Origin: Rubripirellula sp. | GTDB taxonomy: Bacteria; Planctomycetota; Planctomycetia; Pirellulales; Pirellulaceae | Length of the DNA stretch: 64,000 nt | Direction of reading: 5' to 3' | Assembly: GCA_012270065.1 (NCBI GenBank) | Contig: JAAXJB010000047.1 | Span: forward strand, 1 to 64,000 | Shown here: one piece after another, positions 29,289-37,904 of the stretch | Layout of the letters: every line of letters begins with the position of its first letter | How positions within the stretch are numbered: the first letter of the stretch is position 1 | The notes under the pieces: generated by a model | Database searches by the model: none | What the model was told of the DNA's origin: nothing | What the model saw: the letters and a program-made list of their open reading frames with translations, nothing else | Made by a program: the position numbers and the translations under genes

Positions 29289-30866
29289 ATGAGTGATCAG
29301 AATCAAGATGGCGATGGTATTCAGCCTGAGTCAAATCATTATGATGCTTCGCATGATGTGGAATATGATCATGAACCGGCGGACGCCGTTCCACCGGGCG
29401 AGCTGAAAACCAGGCAACCGGCAGGTTTGTGGGTTCTCTTCATCACTGAAATGTGGGAGCGGTTCAGTTATTACGGGATGCGGGCGTTGCTCGTCCTCTA
29501 CTTGATGGCGTCCACCAAGGACATGATCAAGGACGAAAAAACGGGTGAAATGGTCAACAATTTCAATCCCGGGTTTGGCTGGAGCGAAGACGATGCATAT
29601 TGGCTGTATGGGATCTACACTTCGGCTGTCTATCTGACGCCGATCTTTGGCGGGTGGCTGGCGGATAAGCTGCTAGGGACTCACCGGTCGATGCTGCTGG
29701 GCGGATGGATCATTGCTGCCGGACACATCACATTGGCGTTCACCGAATATTTCGGCATCACGGCCGGTGAAGCGGTGACAATGCAAACCAGTCCGGGAGC
29801 TCTCATCACTTTTGTGACAGGCTTGGCATTGATTGTGATTGGCACCGGTTTCTTCAAGCCGTGTGTTAGCGTGATGGTGGGACAGTTGTATGGTGAAAAA
29901 GATTCACGCCGTGATTCAGGATTCACCATTTTCTACATGGGGATCAACCTGGGAGCGTTTTTATCACCTTTGGTTGCAGGAACTTTGGGAGAAAAAGTTG
30001 GCTGGCACTGGGGGTTTGGGTCGGCCGCAGTGGGAATGATCTTGGGCTTGCTCTGTTATCAGTTTTTGCGTCCGAAGTACTTGGCGGGGATCGGTCTTTC
30101 ACCGCGTGAAGAGCGGAACCAGCCAGTCTTCTCGGAGGTTGACGAAGTAGAGTTAAAACGCCCACTCAACTCGGTGGACTGGCAGCGATTGGCCGTCATT
30201 TTGGTTCTGGCCTGTATCGGCAACATTTTCTTCTGGGCTGTCTTTGAGCAAGCAGGTAGTTCGCTGAACGTGTTTGCCTTAGAGAACACGAATCGCGTCA
30301 TCGCGGGGTACGAGTTCCCGGCGACGTGGTATCAGTCCGTCAACGCGTTGACGATTGTCATCTGTGCCCCGTTTTTTGCGATGCTATGGGTGTGGTTGGA
30401 TAGGAATAATGCCAATCCATCGACGCCTGTGAAGTTTGTCCTTGGTTTGTGGTTACTTGGGCTGTCTTTCATTGCCATGGTGTTTGGATCGATGGAGTCT
30501 GAAGGCGGTAATCTTGCGGGGCCTCAATGGTTATTCATTACTTACATCGGCTGTACTTGGGCGGAATTGTGCCTGTCGCCGGTCGGGCTTTCAGCGGTGA
30601 CCAAGCTCGCCCCCCTCAAACTACAATCGCTGATGATGGGGGTTTGGTTTTTGTCGTTCTCCCTAGCGAATTACCTGGGGGCAGCGATGGCGAGGGTTTC
30701 CACATGGTTCAAGCCTGGCGAGGACGGCGAACCGCCTGAAATGTCATTCTTTATTGAAGGACTTCCGGGTTTCTTTTTGTTGCTCGCGTTGCTGCCGGTT
30801 GTGGCAGGAGTCGTACTTGTTTTGATCACACCGATCTTAAAACGTATGATGCACGGCGTGAAATAG
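29289..30866 (+). CDS. POT/PTR2 family proton-coupled peptide transporter
   Basis: Inner-membrane oligopeptide/H+ symporter of the major facilitator superfamily. The POT signature is complete: ITEMWERFSYYGMRALLVLYL near the first helix (ExxERFxYYG, with the proton-coupling residues), then GGWLADKLLGTHRSMLLGG between helices 2 and 3, and FYMGINLGAFLSPLVAGTLGE in helix 5. About 12-14 hydrophobic segments follow. The N-terminal about 60 residues are acidic and soluble (SDQNQDGDGIQPESNHYDASHD), longer than in most homologues. I choose ATG 29289 (MSDQNQ) over an upstream frame start at 29229. A strong hairpin follows the stop. It could import peptides released by exported peptidases such as the M28 protein at 35 kb (inference). 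Confidence 0.93.
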   Translation: MSDQNQDGDGIQPESNHYDASHDVEYDHEPADAVPPGELKTRQPAGLWVLFITEMWERFSYYGMRALLVLYLMASTKDMIKDEKTGEMVNNFNPGFGWSEDDAYWLYGIYTSAVYLTPIFGGWLADKLLGTHRSMLLGGWIIAAGHITLAFTEYFGITAGEAVTMQTSPGALITFVTGLALIVIGTGFFKPCVSVMVGQLYGEKDSRRDSGFTIFYMGINLGAFLSPLVAGTLGEKVGWHWGFGSAAVGMILGLLCYQFLRPKYLAGIGLSPREERNQPVFSEVDEVELKRPLNSVDWQRLAVILVLACIGNIFFWAVFEQAGSSLNVFALENTNRVIAGYEFPATWYQSVNALTIVICAPFFAMLWVWLDRNNANPSTPVKFVLGLWLLGLSFIAMVFGSMESEGGNLAGPQWLFITYIGCTWAELCLSPVGLSAVTKLAPLKLQSLMMGVWFLSFSLANYLGAAMARVSTWFKPGEDGEPPEMSFFIEGLPGFFLLLALLPVVAGVVLVLITPILKRMMHGVK

Positions 30867-30882
30867 AATAAAGGCCTTTTAA

Positions 30883-30912
30883 ATGGAGAGAAGGCTTGAT
30901 CCTTCTCTCCAT
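30883..30912 (+). terminator. Stem-loop after the POT gene
   Basis: ATGGAGAGAAGG (30883-30894) pairs perfectly with CCTTCTCTCCAT (30901-30912) around a six-base loop CTTGAT, starting 16 bases after the transporter stop. There is no long T-run after it, so intrinsic termination may be weak; it may instead protect the 3' end. Confidence 0.65.
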
Positions 30913-31188
30913 GCCTTACCTCACAGGTGATGTCGTTGTAAGCATGTAAGTGAGATGCAGCGGCTCATGTTCGAGACGCTGGTGACTGGCCGCCCTGAGT
31001 GGCCTCGTGTGATGATTTTATGATCTGGTGGGTAATGCAAGGAAGCTGATTTCAATCACAAAATGCGATGCACGTAACGAGTGCCAGTCCGTTTCTTGGA
31101 TATACTGTTCTGACACATGTGATTCTGGATGTTGACTGAACGAATTCGGTTTGGATGAAATCATTTAAAGAAACAGGGATTGAGATCA
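30913..31188. other. Spacer before EF-hand gene
   Basis: No gene seen. The AGGGA ribosome site at 31175-31179 precedes ATG 31189. A TATACT at 31101-31106 resembles a -10 box but lacks a good -35 partner. Confidence 0.35.
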
Positions 31189-31947
31189 ATGCGTCATACA
31201 TTTTCATTTTCCGTATTGTTCCTTGCCTGTCTGGTCACCGGGTTTGCCGCTGGGCAAGAGCGTGACCAGCCACGGGGGCAAGAACGCGATCAGCCACGCG
31301 AAGGGGAGAGGATGGATCGCGAGATTCGCTTTCAACCTCAAAATGAGCGTGAGCGTGCGCTTTGGATGATGATTCAGCAATTGCGTTCGGAAGTCTCGCA
31401 GCTGAGGCAGGAGCTGGGAAATCGTGATCGACCGACTGGTTTGAGGGATAATCCTTCACGCAATTCAAGCGAGAGGATGCGACGTGAGGGGGATGCGCCA
31501 CGTGAGAGCGCGCGAGAGCGAGACGGTGCACCTCTTTCGCGATCATCAAACGATCCCCTCATGAGGCAGGCGACACGAATTTTCGCAGCCTATGACAAGA
31601 ACCGTGACCAGCGGGTTTCCTTCGATGAGTGGTTGGCAATGCGTGAGGGAGAGATGACATCTGAGCGCCGTGCTCGGGAGATGGGATTCTTTTCACAGCA
31701 GGCAGGCGACGATCGCATGATCACGATAGAGGAGTTTTATCTTGCGATGGTAGCGAGGCAACGTGGAGCGAATGCACGCGAATCGGGACCGCGCGATGCT
31801 CGTCCACGCGAATCGGGACCGCGTGATGCTGGTCCACGCGAATCTGGTCCACGCGAATCTGGACCGCGCGATGCTGGTTCACGCGAATCTGGTCCGCGTG
31901 ATGCTGGTCCCCGCGAGGGATCGACTCGCGTACGCGATGGTGGTTAG
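31189..31947 (+). CDS. Secreted EF-hand protein with Arg/Pro/Gly-rich repeat tail
   Basis: Exported protein (signal peptide RHTFSFSVLFLACLVTGFAAG). The N-terminal part is highly charged with a coiled-coil-like segment (NERERALWMMIQQLRSEVSQLRQELGN). One good EF-hand loop is present (Y-D-K-N-R-D-Q-R-V-S-F-D-E), followed by a second, degenerate one (DDRMITIEEF). The last about 60 residues are a tandem repeat of the ten-residue unit RESGPRDAGP with variants, encoded by 30-base DNA repeats. Start ATG 31189 has AGGGA nine bases upstream; a TTG at 31180 is possible. Planctomycetes have many such charged EF-hand proteins; calcium binding is likely but the role is unknown. It precedes the sigma factor-STN fusion. 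Confidence 0.82.
   Translation: MRHTFSFSVLFLACLVTGFAAGQERDQPRGQERDQPREGERMDREIRFQPQNERERALWMMIQQLRSEVSQLRQELGNRDRPTGLRDNPSRNSSERMRREGDAPRESARERDGAPLSRSSNDPLMRQATRIFAAYDKNRDQRVSFDEWLAMREGEMTSERRAREMGFFSQQAGDDRMITIEEFYLAMVARQRGANARESGPRDARPRESGPRDAGPRESGPRESGPRDAGSRESGPRDAGPREGSTRVRDGG
31783..31914 (+). repeat. 30-bp coding tandem repeats
   Basis: Four to five imperfect copies of a 30-base unit (core CGCGAATCGGGACCGCGTGA), some half-length, encoding RESGPRDAGP. They expand or contract in frame. Prone to slippage; copy number may vary between strains. Confidence 0.85.
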
Positions 31948-32002
31948 TCACCCGGAATATCTTCAAAGCGGGGGTTTGGTTTTAGGCGGGCCTCCAAACG
32001 AT

Positions 32003-32054
32003 GAGGGTAACGATCAAGGCGCGGCGTGGTTCGCCCGTGTTTATCGTTACCCTC
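32003..32054 (+). repeat. 12-bp perfect inverted repeat with inner hairpin
   Basis: GAGGGTAACGAT (32003-32014) is exactly complementary to ATCGTTACCCTC (32043-32054). Inside the 28-base loop is a smaller stem GGCG-TGGTT-CGCC (32023-32035). It lies 55 bases after the EF-hand stop and 150 before the sigma factor start. It may act as a terminator-like or leader structure; no T-run follows. Confidence 0.6.
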
Positions 32055-32204
32055 TCCTGTGTTTGGCACCGGTGTCGAGCGGCAAGCCTGTTGGCAGAAC
32101 GGGATCAGGCTGTGGTCTCAAGCTGTTGTTGCATCGTGAATTGATGAAGAAATTCAGAAAAAATGCGCGCCGGCCGGCTCTGCCAACGCACTACATTGAT
32201 AGTT

Positions 32205-34187
32205 ATGGGAGATTTAACAGAAACGACCGTTGCTGCGACCTCCGATGAAATCCGGGAAGAATGGTCTTTCGGGTTGCCGGATGCCGAGTTGTTGCAGGCA
32301 TGGACGCAGGACAGACAGCAGGCAGCGCTCGCCGAATTGATCAGACGTTACAGCTTGATGGTGTTGTCAGTTTGCCGGCAGGGTTGCGCGAGTGAAAGTG
32401 ATGCCGACGACGCATTTCAGACAACGTTTCTGTTTTTGGCTCGAAATGGTGGAAGTATACGGCACCCGGAGAGATTACCCGGCTGGTTGCATCGTGTCGC
32501 GCAGCGAGCTGCCGTGGCAACGTGGAAAAAGAACCGGCTTCGGCGTGAACCCATGGGTGAACATCCTGCCGTCCTTGATGATCCCCTGGATCACCTGAGC
32601 CACCGGCACGAGGCAGTCATTCTGAATGAGGAACTTGCTGATCTTCCTGACAAGTATCGGGCAGTGATTGTCCTGCATCATTATGAGGCAACTCCCATTC
32701 CGGAACTTGCTGTTCATTTTGGTACGACGGTTGGCGTGATTCGAGGGCGACTTCAACGTGGCAAGAAACTGCTCGCGTCCAAACTGAGACAACGTGGTTT
32801 GGTTCCGGCGGTTGCTTTTGCCAGTCTGACTGCCGGAACCGTTCACCACACCAGTGCGGCGGAAGCCGTCTCGAGACTTCTTACAAAGATGGAGGGCACG
32901 GAAATACCGCAGTCACCCATCGACTCTTCTCTTCTTCAGTCTCTTCTCTATCAAGGATTTTCAAAAATGTCTGTTTCAATGAAAGGTACCATGATCGTGG
33001 GGACTTTGGTCTTTGCATGTGTGATTGTTTCCCAGTGCGTGGGTGAGGGGCAACACTCTGCGGCAGAGAATCGAGAAGATACGCCGCACGCGATTCAGTT
33101 TCCGACAAAGGTCACAACGCATGCTCCAGACAACCCACCGGTAGCCATCAATGTTGATACATCGCATTCAGGTGCATTGGCACAGGGCATGGGGATTGGT
33201 GGTGATGTAAGTGCCATGGGTGGCCCCATGGGCGGCTTTCCGCAACTTCCGAAGCAAGGGGGAGCCTCACGTGCCATGTGGAAGGTCGATAGCAAGACGG
33301 CTGAAAAAGCGCGGCAGGCGATGGACAGTAGCTACAGTTTTGACGTCGATGTACCCCTTTCAGATTTGGCGAGAGCCTTGGGGGATGTCATTGGTCAGCC
33401 GGTGTTGTTGAATGAACGGGCTGTGGCAGAAGCAAAACAGAACATGGATACACCCATCAAGTATGCACGGGACATGATTTGTCTCAGAGCTGCAATGCGA
33501 CAGATGTTGAGACCACTCGGCATGAAAGCGAGTATCGAGAACGACGGAATTGTGATCACCGCTGATCATGCTGTGCTGGCCAAGCAAGGCATTGGTACCG
33601 ATGCGTGGATCAATGTCGATGAAGAAATGGAACGTGAATTTTCCGACAAGCTCGAAAGCAAAGGATCATTTGAGTGGATTGAAACACCGTTGAGTGAATG
33701 TGTTGAACTGCTTGCAAAGGATTACGAGCTCAACATGATCATCCGGGCTCATGAACTGGAAAACATCGGTTTGACAGCGGAAGAGCCGATTACGCTGAAA
33801 TTGAGCAACGTTTCTCTCCGAGATGCCATGTATGAAATGCTTTCATCACTTGATCTGACTTTGACAGTGAGCGGTGGATTGATCGTGATCACAACTCTTG
33901 ATGCAGCAGATCAAAAACCGCTTTCCAGACTCTACTGGCTCGATGGTACGGGTCTTACTCACGATCAAGTGATTGAGATCATTCAAACGACGGTGTCGCC
34001 AGACACGTGGGAAGCTCTTGGGGGGCCTTCTTCGATCTCGGCTTTCGTCAACCCACGCGTTGGATTAATGATCTCGACCAAATACACCATTCACAAGGAG
34101 ATTGAGAGGATACTCAAAACTCTGCGGGATTCGCAGTTCACATCGGATCCTGTCGAAGTGGTAGAAAAGCAGGAATCAAAACCCTGA
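32205..34187 (+). CDS. ECF sigma factor fused to membrane anchor and periplasmic STN-like repeats (ECF01-Gob-like)
   Basis: An RNA polymerase sigma factor joined to a large exported tail. Numbering from ATG 32205: sigma-70 region 2 about 30-110 (DADDAFQTTFLFLAR, LPGWLHRVAQRAA), region 4 about 138-195 (LPDKYRAVIVLHHYE, GTTVGVIRGRLQRGKKLL), one membrane helix about 262-279 (TMIVGTLVFACVIVSQCV), a Gly/Met-rich linker, then two related domains about 378-460 and 495-575 of the secretin/TonB N-terminus type (SFDVDVPLSDLARALGDVIG; FEWIETPLSECVELLAKDYELN). Long C-terminal extensions on ECF01-Gob sigma factors are known in planctomycetes; the two STN-like units suggest it senses an envelope signal directly. 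Start choice is uncertain: an ATG-less upstream extension to 32163 is open. No separate anti-sigma gene is adjacent. Confidence 0.88.
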   Translation: MGDLTETTVAATSDEIREEWSFGLPDAELLQAWTQDRQQAALAELIRRYSLMVLSVCRQGCASESDADDAFQTTFLFLARNGGSIRHPERLPGWLHRVAQRAAVATWKKNRLRREPMGEHPAVLDDPLDHLSHRHEAVILNEELADLPDKYRAVIVLHHYEATPIPELAVHFGTTVGVIRGRLQRGKKLLASKLRQRGLVPAVAFASLTAGTVHHTSAAEAVSRLLTKMEGTEIPQSPIDSSLLQSLLYQGFSKMSVSMKGTMIVGTLVFACVIVSQCVGEGQHSAAENREDTPHAIQFPTKVTTHAPDNPPVAINVDTSHSGALAQGMGIGGDVSAMGGPMGGFPQLPKQGGASRAMWKVDSKTAEKARQAMDSSYSFDVDVPLSDLARALGDVIGQPVLLNERAVAEAKQNMDTPIKYARDMICLRAAMRQMLRPLGMKASIENDGIVITADHAVLAKQGIGTDAWINVDEEMEREFSDKLESKGSFEWIETPLSECVELLAKDYELNMIIRAHELENIGLTAEEPITLKLSNVSLRDAMYEMLSSLDLTLTVSGGLIVITTLDAADQKPLSRLYWLDGTGLTHDQVIEIIQTTVSPDTWEALGGPSSISAFVNPRVGLMISTKYTIHKEIERILKTLRDSQFTSDPVEVVEKQESKP

Positions 34188-34294
34188 TCGACGGCGGGAG
34201 GTCTATTGTGTGGGCCCGGAAATCGCCTGGATTCGGTCATCACGTGCAAGGTGTGATGATCGGCCAACCTGTTGCTTCCATGCCCTCATATTCA

Positions 34295-34729
34295 TCACTC
34301 GTCAGGAATAGTCTCCAACGCGTCACGCTGGCAAAGTTTGCCTGCAAGGACGCCCATGGGAATGTAAGCCACCAGAAGGTCCAGACCGATGAACCAGAGC
34401 GGACCGCCAACCATGATGACCATCGAGATACCGCCTGCGAGAAAAAAGAAAGCGATCAGGATTGCGAACGTCATTGGGTGACTGGCAGCGATCCGAGCGG
34501 CCAAGGCAGCACCCGACAGTGTACCCAGGGCGTGCGCCAAAAACGGAAAAACAAAGTTCTGGGGGGGCAGCAGTTTGATGTTCTCCTGCAGGTTGGTCAG
34601 GTCAGCGGTGTCAATGCCGGGTGGGTTCGGGATGAGCAAGCCACCGATCAATACCAGTCCCATGTTGACCACGCTGCCAATCATCAAACCAACGAAGACA
34701 GCAAGTATGTTTTGTAGGATTCTTTTCAT
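34295..34729 (-). CDS. Four-helix membrane protein
   Basis: Small integral membrane protein of unknown function with four hydrophobic segments: ILAVFVGLMIGSVVNMGLVL, PFLAHALGTLSGAALAARIAA, TFAILIAFFFLAGGISMVIM and WFIGLDLLVAYIPMGVLAGK. The architecture occurs in hypothetical proteins of Bacteroidota and Planctomycetota. ATG 34729 (MKRILQN) fits the first helix; an upstream start at 34783 would add 18 polar residues. It is downstream of, and same-strand with, the M28 peptidase (gap 65 bases), so it may be in its transcript. Confidence 0.75.
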   Translation of the reverse strand: MKRILQNILAVFVGLMIGSVVNMGLVLIGGLLIPNPPGIDTADLTNLQENIKLLPPQNFVFPFLAHALGTLSGAALAARIAASHPMTFAILIAFFFLAGGISMVIMVGGPLWFIGLDLLVAYIPMGVLAGKLCQRDALETIPDE

Positions 34730-34794
34730 GAGTGACAGTCTTTGTTGTTGGTTGACACCAAAGTGTTTCAGGGTTGTCAGCAATTTTTCCGGCG

Positions 34795-35649
34795 TTATAG
34801 ACCTGCGATCGCGTTGTAAGTGCAGGAAACAACTTCCTGCATTCGATCAAAATTCAGCGTGTCAATGTCGTCGCTCATGCGGTGGTAGTGTGGATTCCTC
34901 AGAAACGACGTGTCATTGATCATCAAAGCCGGAATATCAAACTTCCAATAGCTCTGCTGGTCCGACATCCCCGCAAGATCCTCTACCATGGGATCGTCAA
35001 TGAGCTGGATATCAATCTTTGCATTGGTTTTCATCAGGTGAAAAATCCGCTGGTTGAAATCATGATATTCGTGTTTTCCAACCACGGCGATGAAATCAGC
35101 TTTTTTGGGGTAAACTGCTGCTAGTTCGGGAACAGGATAATATTGGTCCTGGTCGCTGAAAAAACCGATCATTTCGAAATTGATCATCCCGATCAGATCC
35201 TCTTTCACGTTCTTGATCGAGTTTGCATGAACGTAGGATCCCATGTCCTGCGTTCCATAGTACGGTGGTTCTTCGAGGCTGTATGCAACAAAGTCGATTC
35301 GATAATCGAGGTCTGGTTTTGAGTCAGCTACAAGGCGTGCGGATTCCAGCAATCCGGCAACAGCACTTGCGTTATCATCAGCTCCTGGCTGATCTCCACA
35401 GACATCGTAGTGTGCGCCCACGATAAGACGACGTTGTTTTGCAGAATTGTACGTTGCAATCACATTGCGGTAGGCCAGTCCGTTGACCATATAGGGCTGT
35501 TCTTCGTTTTCCAGGCCGTACTGCCCGAATGCCTGTTGCAGGTAATCACAAACCTGGTCGAGTGAATCGCGGTTGCGGTGATTCCGGAAAGGCCGCAGTT
35601 CGGTCAGGAATTTGACGTGCTGGTACAGCAGGTTTCGATCAGCGGTCAT
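34795..35649 (-). CDS. M28 family zinc aminopeptidase-like protein
   Basis: Metallopeptidase with the M28 (aminopeptidase Y/S) pattern. Zinc-site residues appear as H80 in LIVGAHYD, the bridging Asp in GADDNASAVAGLLESAR (D91/D92), the catalytic Glu pair E126-E127 in AYSLEEPPYYGTQ, the Glu/Asp region INFEMIGFF, and a late His in PHYHRMSDDIDTL. All expected ligands are present, so it is probably active. There is no obvious signal peptide (start MTADRNLLYQ), so it may be cytoplasmic. It is followed by the four-helix protein and preceded, 110 bases away, by the beta-lactamase-like gene on the same strand. Confidence 0.9.
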   Translation of the reverse strand: MTADRNLLYQHVKFLTELRPFRNHRNRDSLDQVCDYLQQAFGQYGLENEEQPYMVNGLAYRNVIATYNSAKQRRLIVGAHYDVCGDQPGADDNASAVAGLLESARLVADSKPDLDYRIDFVAYSLEEPPYYGTQDMGSYVHANSIKNVKEDLIGMINFEMIGFFSDQDQYYPVPELAAVYPKKADFIAVVGKHEYHDFNQRIFHLMKTNAKIDIQLIDDPMVEDLAGMSDQQSYWKFDIPALMINDTSFLRNPHYHRMSDDIDTLNFDRMQEVVSCTYNAIAGL

Positions 35650-35759
35650 GGCAGGCTTCTGGTGTTTGCAATTGTGTTGGAGGAGTCGGACAGGATTGGA
35701 TGGATTGCATTTTCAACAAACGTCAGAAGGGCTGTTGATTTGACTTTCAAGAAATCAAA

Positions 35760-36959
35760 TCAGTCGGCTTGTTCCGTGATTGCCTTCGCAAGAGAAGAAT
35801 AGATGGCGGTGCTGATGCCAGCCGGATCACAGCCTTGGGTGTTGCACATGACCACAATGCCATGCTTGCGTCGTGGATAGATGACCATTCGAGTCCGGGT
35901 TTCGTCTTGTGAGCCACCGTGTGAAATCTTGAGCGTACTGCCGCTGTTGGATACGACCACCCCTAAACCGTAGCTGGTTTCCTTTCCCTTGCTTGTATGC
36001 TGCCGTGTCCACATTCTGTCTGACATCGATCGTTCGATGAGTTGTGATGAAGCCAAAGCGTTGGCGAATTTGGCGAAATCCTTGATGTTGGATTTGTAAC
36101 CTCCTGCACCATGCTTCCAGAAGTGTGCGTAGTCTGGGACTTGACGAGGTGTTCCATTCTCGACGTTATAGGCAAGTGTCCACTTGGCCTGACTATCTGT
36201 TGGCAGGTCAAGTTGAAACGAATTCATGGCCAAGGGCTGAATGATCCTGTTTTCGAGTTGCGATGCAATGGGGCTTTGACCAGCGGATTGCACAACTGCA
36301 GTGAGCAGTACATATGCGTAAGAGGAATAGGAGATCTGTGATCCGGGTTCATATATAAGTGGTGACATGATGAATCGATCAAGACTCTTGACCGGATTCA
36401 ATTCCTCAAGCCGGTTGTTTTTACCGGCGGAATCTGATGTCTTTCCTGTGGGTATGATTTGCCCGTTGGAATAGTGCGGGATTCCACTTTGGTGGCATAA
36501 CAGCTGTCTGGTGGTGATTTGCTGCATTTGCTCCGGTAAGTGCGGGCAGTAGGTAACAATCGGCTTATCAATGTCCAACTGATTTCGTTGCGTCAATTGC
36601 AGTGCCGCAATTGCGATGAGAGGTTTTGAATTGGACGCCCAATTGAAAATTGTTTCATCGGTGACTGGGGTGTGTGAATTGAGGTCCGCCCAGCCGTAGC
36701 CTTGTGTATAGACGATCTTTGCATTCTGAATGATGCCAATGGCCGCACCGACAATTTGCTGTTTTTTCATTTCAGCGTGAACTGCCTCATCCACGGCCTT
36801 GCTGTATGCGAAACCATCTTCGCCGCTGGATACCAGTGGGTTTGTCAATGCCAGAAGTAAGGTGATGAGCCAAAGGCGGTAGGCTGTGATTCGACCAGAA
36901 GTAAAAGCAAACGTCAGAATCATGCTTCTGGAAGGTGATCTGGTTTGTTTGTGTGACAT
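35760..36959 (-). CDS. Class C beta-lactamase-like serine hydrolase
   Basis: Exported member of the beta-lactamase/D-Ala-D-Ala carboxypeptidase superfamily. The SxxK motif is S109-N-S-K112 (NWASNSKPLIA). The usual second motif Y-x-N is Y211-S-S213 (SYSSYAYVLL), with Ser instead of Asn. A third, HGG (LKISHGGSQDE), replaces KTG. The signal segment AYRLWLITLLLALTNPLVSSG follows a 25-residue basic lead. ATG 36959 has AAGGGTGATC upstream. Such proteins are more often esterases or peptidases than drug-resistance enzymes. It heads a minus-strand run with the M28 peptidase and a membrane protein. Confidence 0.9.
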   Translation of the reverse strand: MSHKQTRSPSRSMILTFAFTSGRITAYRLWLITLLLALTNPLVSSGEDGFAYSKAVDEAVHAEMKKQQIVGAAIGIIQNAKIVYTQGYGWADLNSHTPVTDETIFNWASNSKPLIAIAALQLTQRNQLDIDKPIVTYCPHLPEQMQQITTRQLLCHQSGIPHYSNGQIIPTGKTSDSAGKNNRLEELNPVKSLDRFIMSPLIYEPGSQISYSSYAYVLLTAVVQSAGQSPIASQLENRIIQPLAMNSFQLDLPTDSQAKWTLAYNVENGTPRQVPDYAHFWKHGAGGYKSNIKDFAKFANALASSQLIERSMSDRMWTRQHTSKGKETSYGLGVVVSNSGSTLKISHGGSQDETRTRMVIYPRRKHGIVVMCNTQGCDPAGISTAIYSSLAKAITEQAD

Positions 36960-37328
36960 GCGATCACCCTTTCTCCTTGCTTCTGGTGCAGGCAGTAATG
37001 AATTTCTGTTAATTGCTTCTCACGAAAAACAGAATGTTGATCATGGGGCCACTATACGTGTTACTACTCTGAGCAGATGAAAAAAATCACGGCTGCTGGG
37101 GAAGAACCTGCAAAAACAGAATGGGCGTTTCCAAACCCGAAACGGGAATGTGTTGAGAGCGGTTGAGATGGAAGGATTTCAGGATGTGTGATGTTGATCA
37201 TCCAGTGTATCCAGCAGGGTCTGCAACTGGTGAGAGGATTGCGAGGAACTGGTCAGAGTGAGGAGCTGGTTTGGGAATTGTGAGGTAGAATGACCAAGAG
37301 ACTACCAGTCATGCTACTGCGTCGTTTT
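36960..37328. other. Intergenic region without recognised content
   Basis: 370 bases between two same-strand genes. Apart from the ribosome site next to 36959 I see no gene, RNA, repeat or clear terminator. Confidence 0.35.
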
Positions 37329-37826
37329 TCATTCTGATTCCGTTTTGAATAAGCGAAATCCGCGTTTGCGGTAGTTTTCAAGCGCGTGTCTGTGGTCATT
37401 GCTGCATGTGTGCACCCACACGCGCTGGGTGTCGGGTTGATTCCATGCAGCTTTGACCGCGGCGGTGAGCATCATGCTCCCCAAACCGTTTCCGATGTAA
37501 TTGGGGAGTAGTCCGAAATATACGATTTCGACGTTACCGTTATGTTGGGCTTCCAGTTCAAAATAGCCCGCCCGTTCTCCCTTCCAATGCGCGAGCCACG
37601 TTGTCAAGTTGTCACGAGCAACATAATCCCGCCACTCCTGGTCACTCCATGGAAGTCGATCTGTCCATTGCCACTTGGCACCGACTTCCCGGTAGAGCTG
37701 TTGATTGAGTTTAGAGTCGGCCGGTTTTACCAAAGTCGTGGTGAAATCCGCTGAACCTTCTTTTGGCGTGAAATCGCTTTGATCGCGCATTTCCAGATGG
37801 AATATCTTGATGGTATTGTCTGGCAT
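37329..37826 (-). CDS. GNAT family N-acetyltransferase
   Basis: Single-domain acetyl-CoA-dependent acetyltransferase. Motif A is present as VEIVYFGLLPNYIGNGLGSMMLTAAVKAA, in which PNYIGNGLG is the R/Q-x-x-G-x-G/A-type pyrophosphate loop with its first Arg replaced. It ends NYRKRGFRLFKTES, the usual beta-strand after motif B (ALENYRKRGF). The N-terminal half (WSDQEWRDYVARDNLTTWLA, GYFELEAQ) fits the substrate side. Substrate unknown. ATG 37826 is chosen; GTG 37832 is two codons earlier. About 165 residues, complete. Confidence 0.85.
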   Translation of the reverse strand: MPDNTIKIFHLEMRDQSDFTPKEGSADFTTTLVKPADSKLNQQLYREVGAKWQWTDRLPWSDQEWRDYVARDNLTTWLAHWKGERAGYFELEAQHNGNVEIVYFGLLPNYIGNGLGSMMLTAAVKAAWNQPDTQRVWVHTCSNDHRHALENYRKRGFRLFKTESE

Positions 37827-37904
37827 TGCCACGGATTCGGTTTGGGAGAGATGAATACTCGAAAGATGGGGACTTGGTTACCGAGTCTGTTTTTTACTTA
37901 CAAC

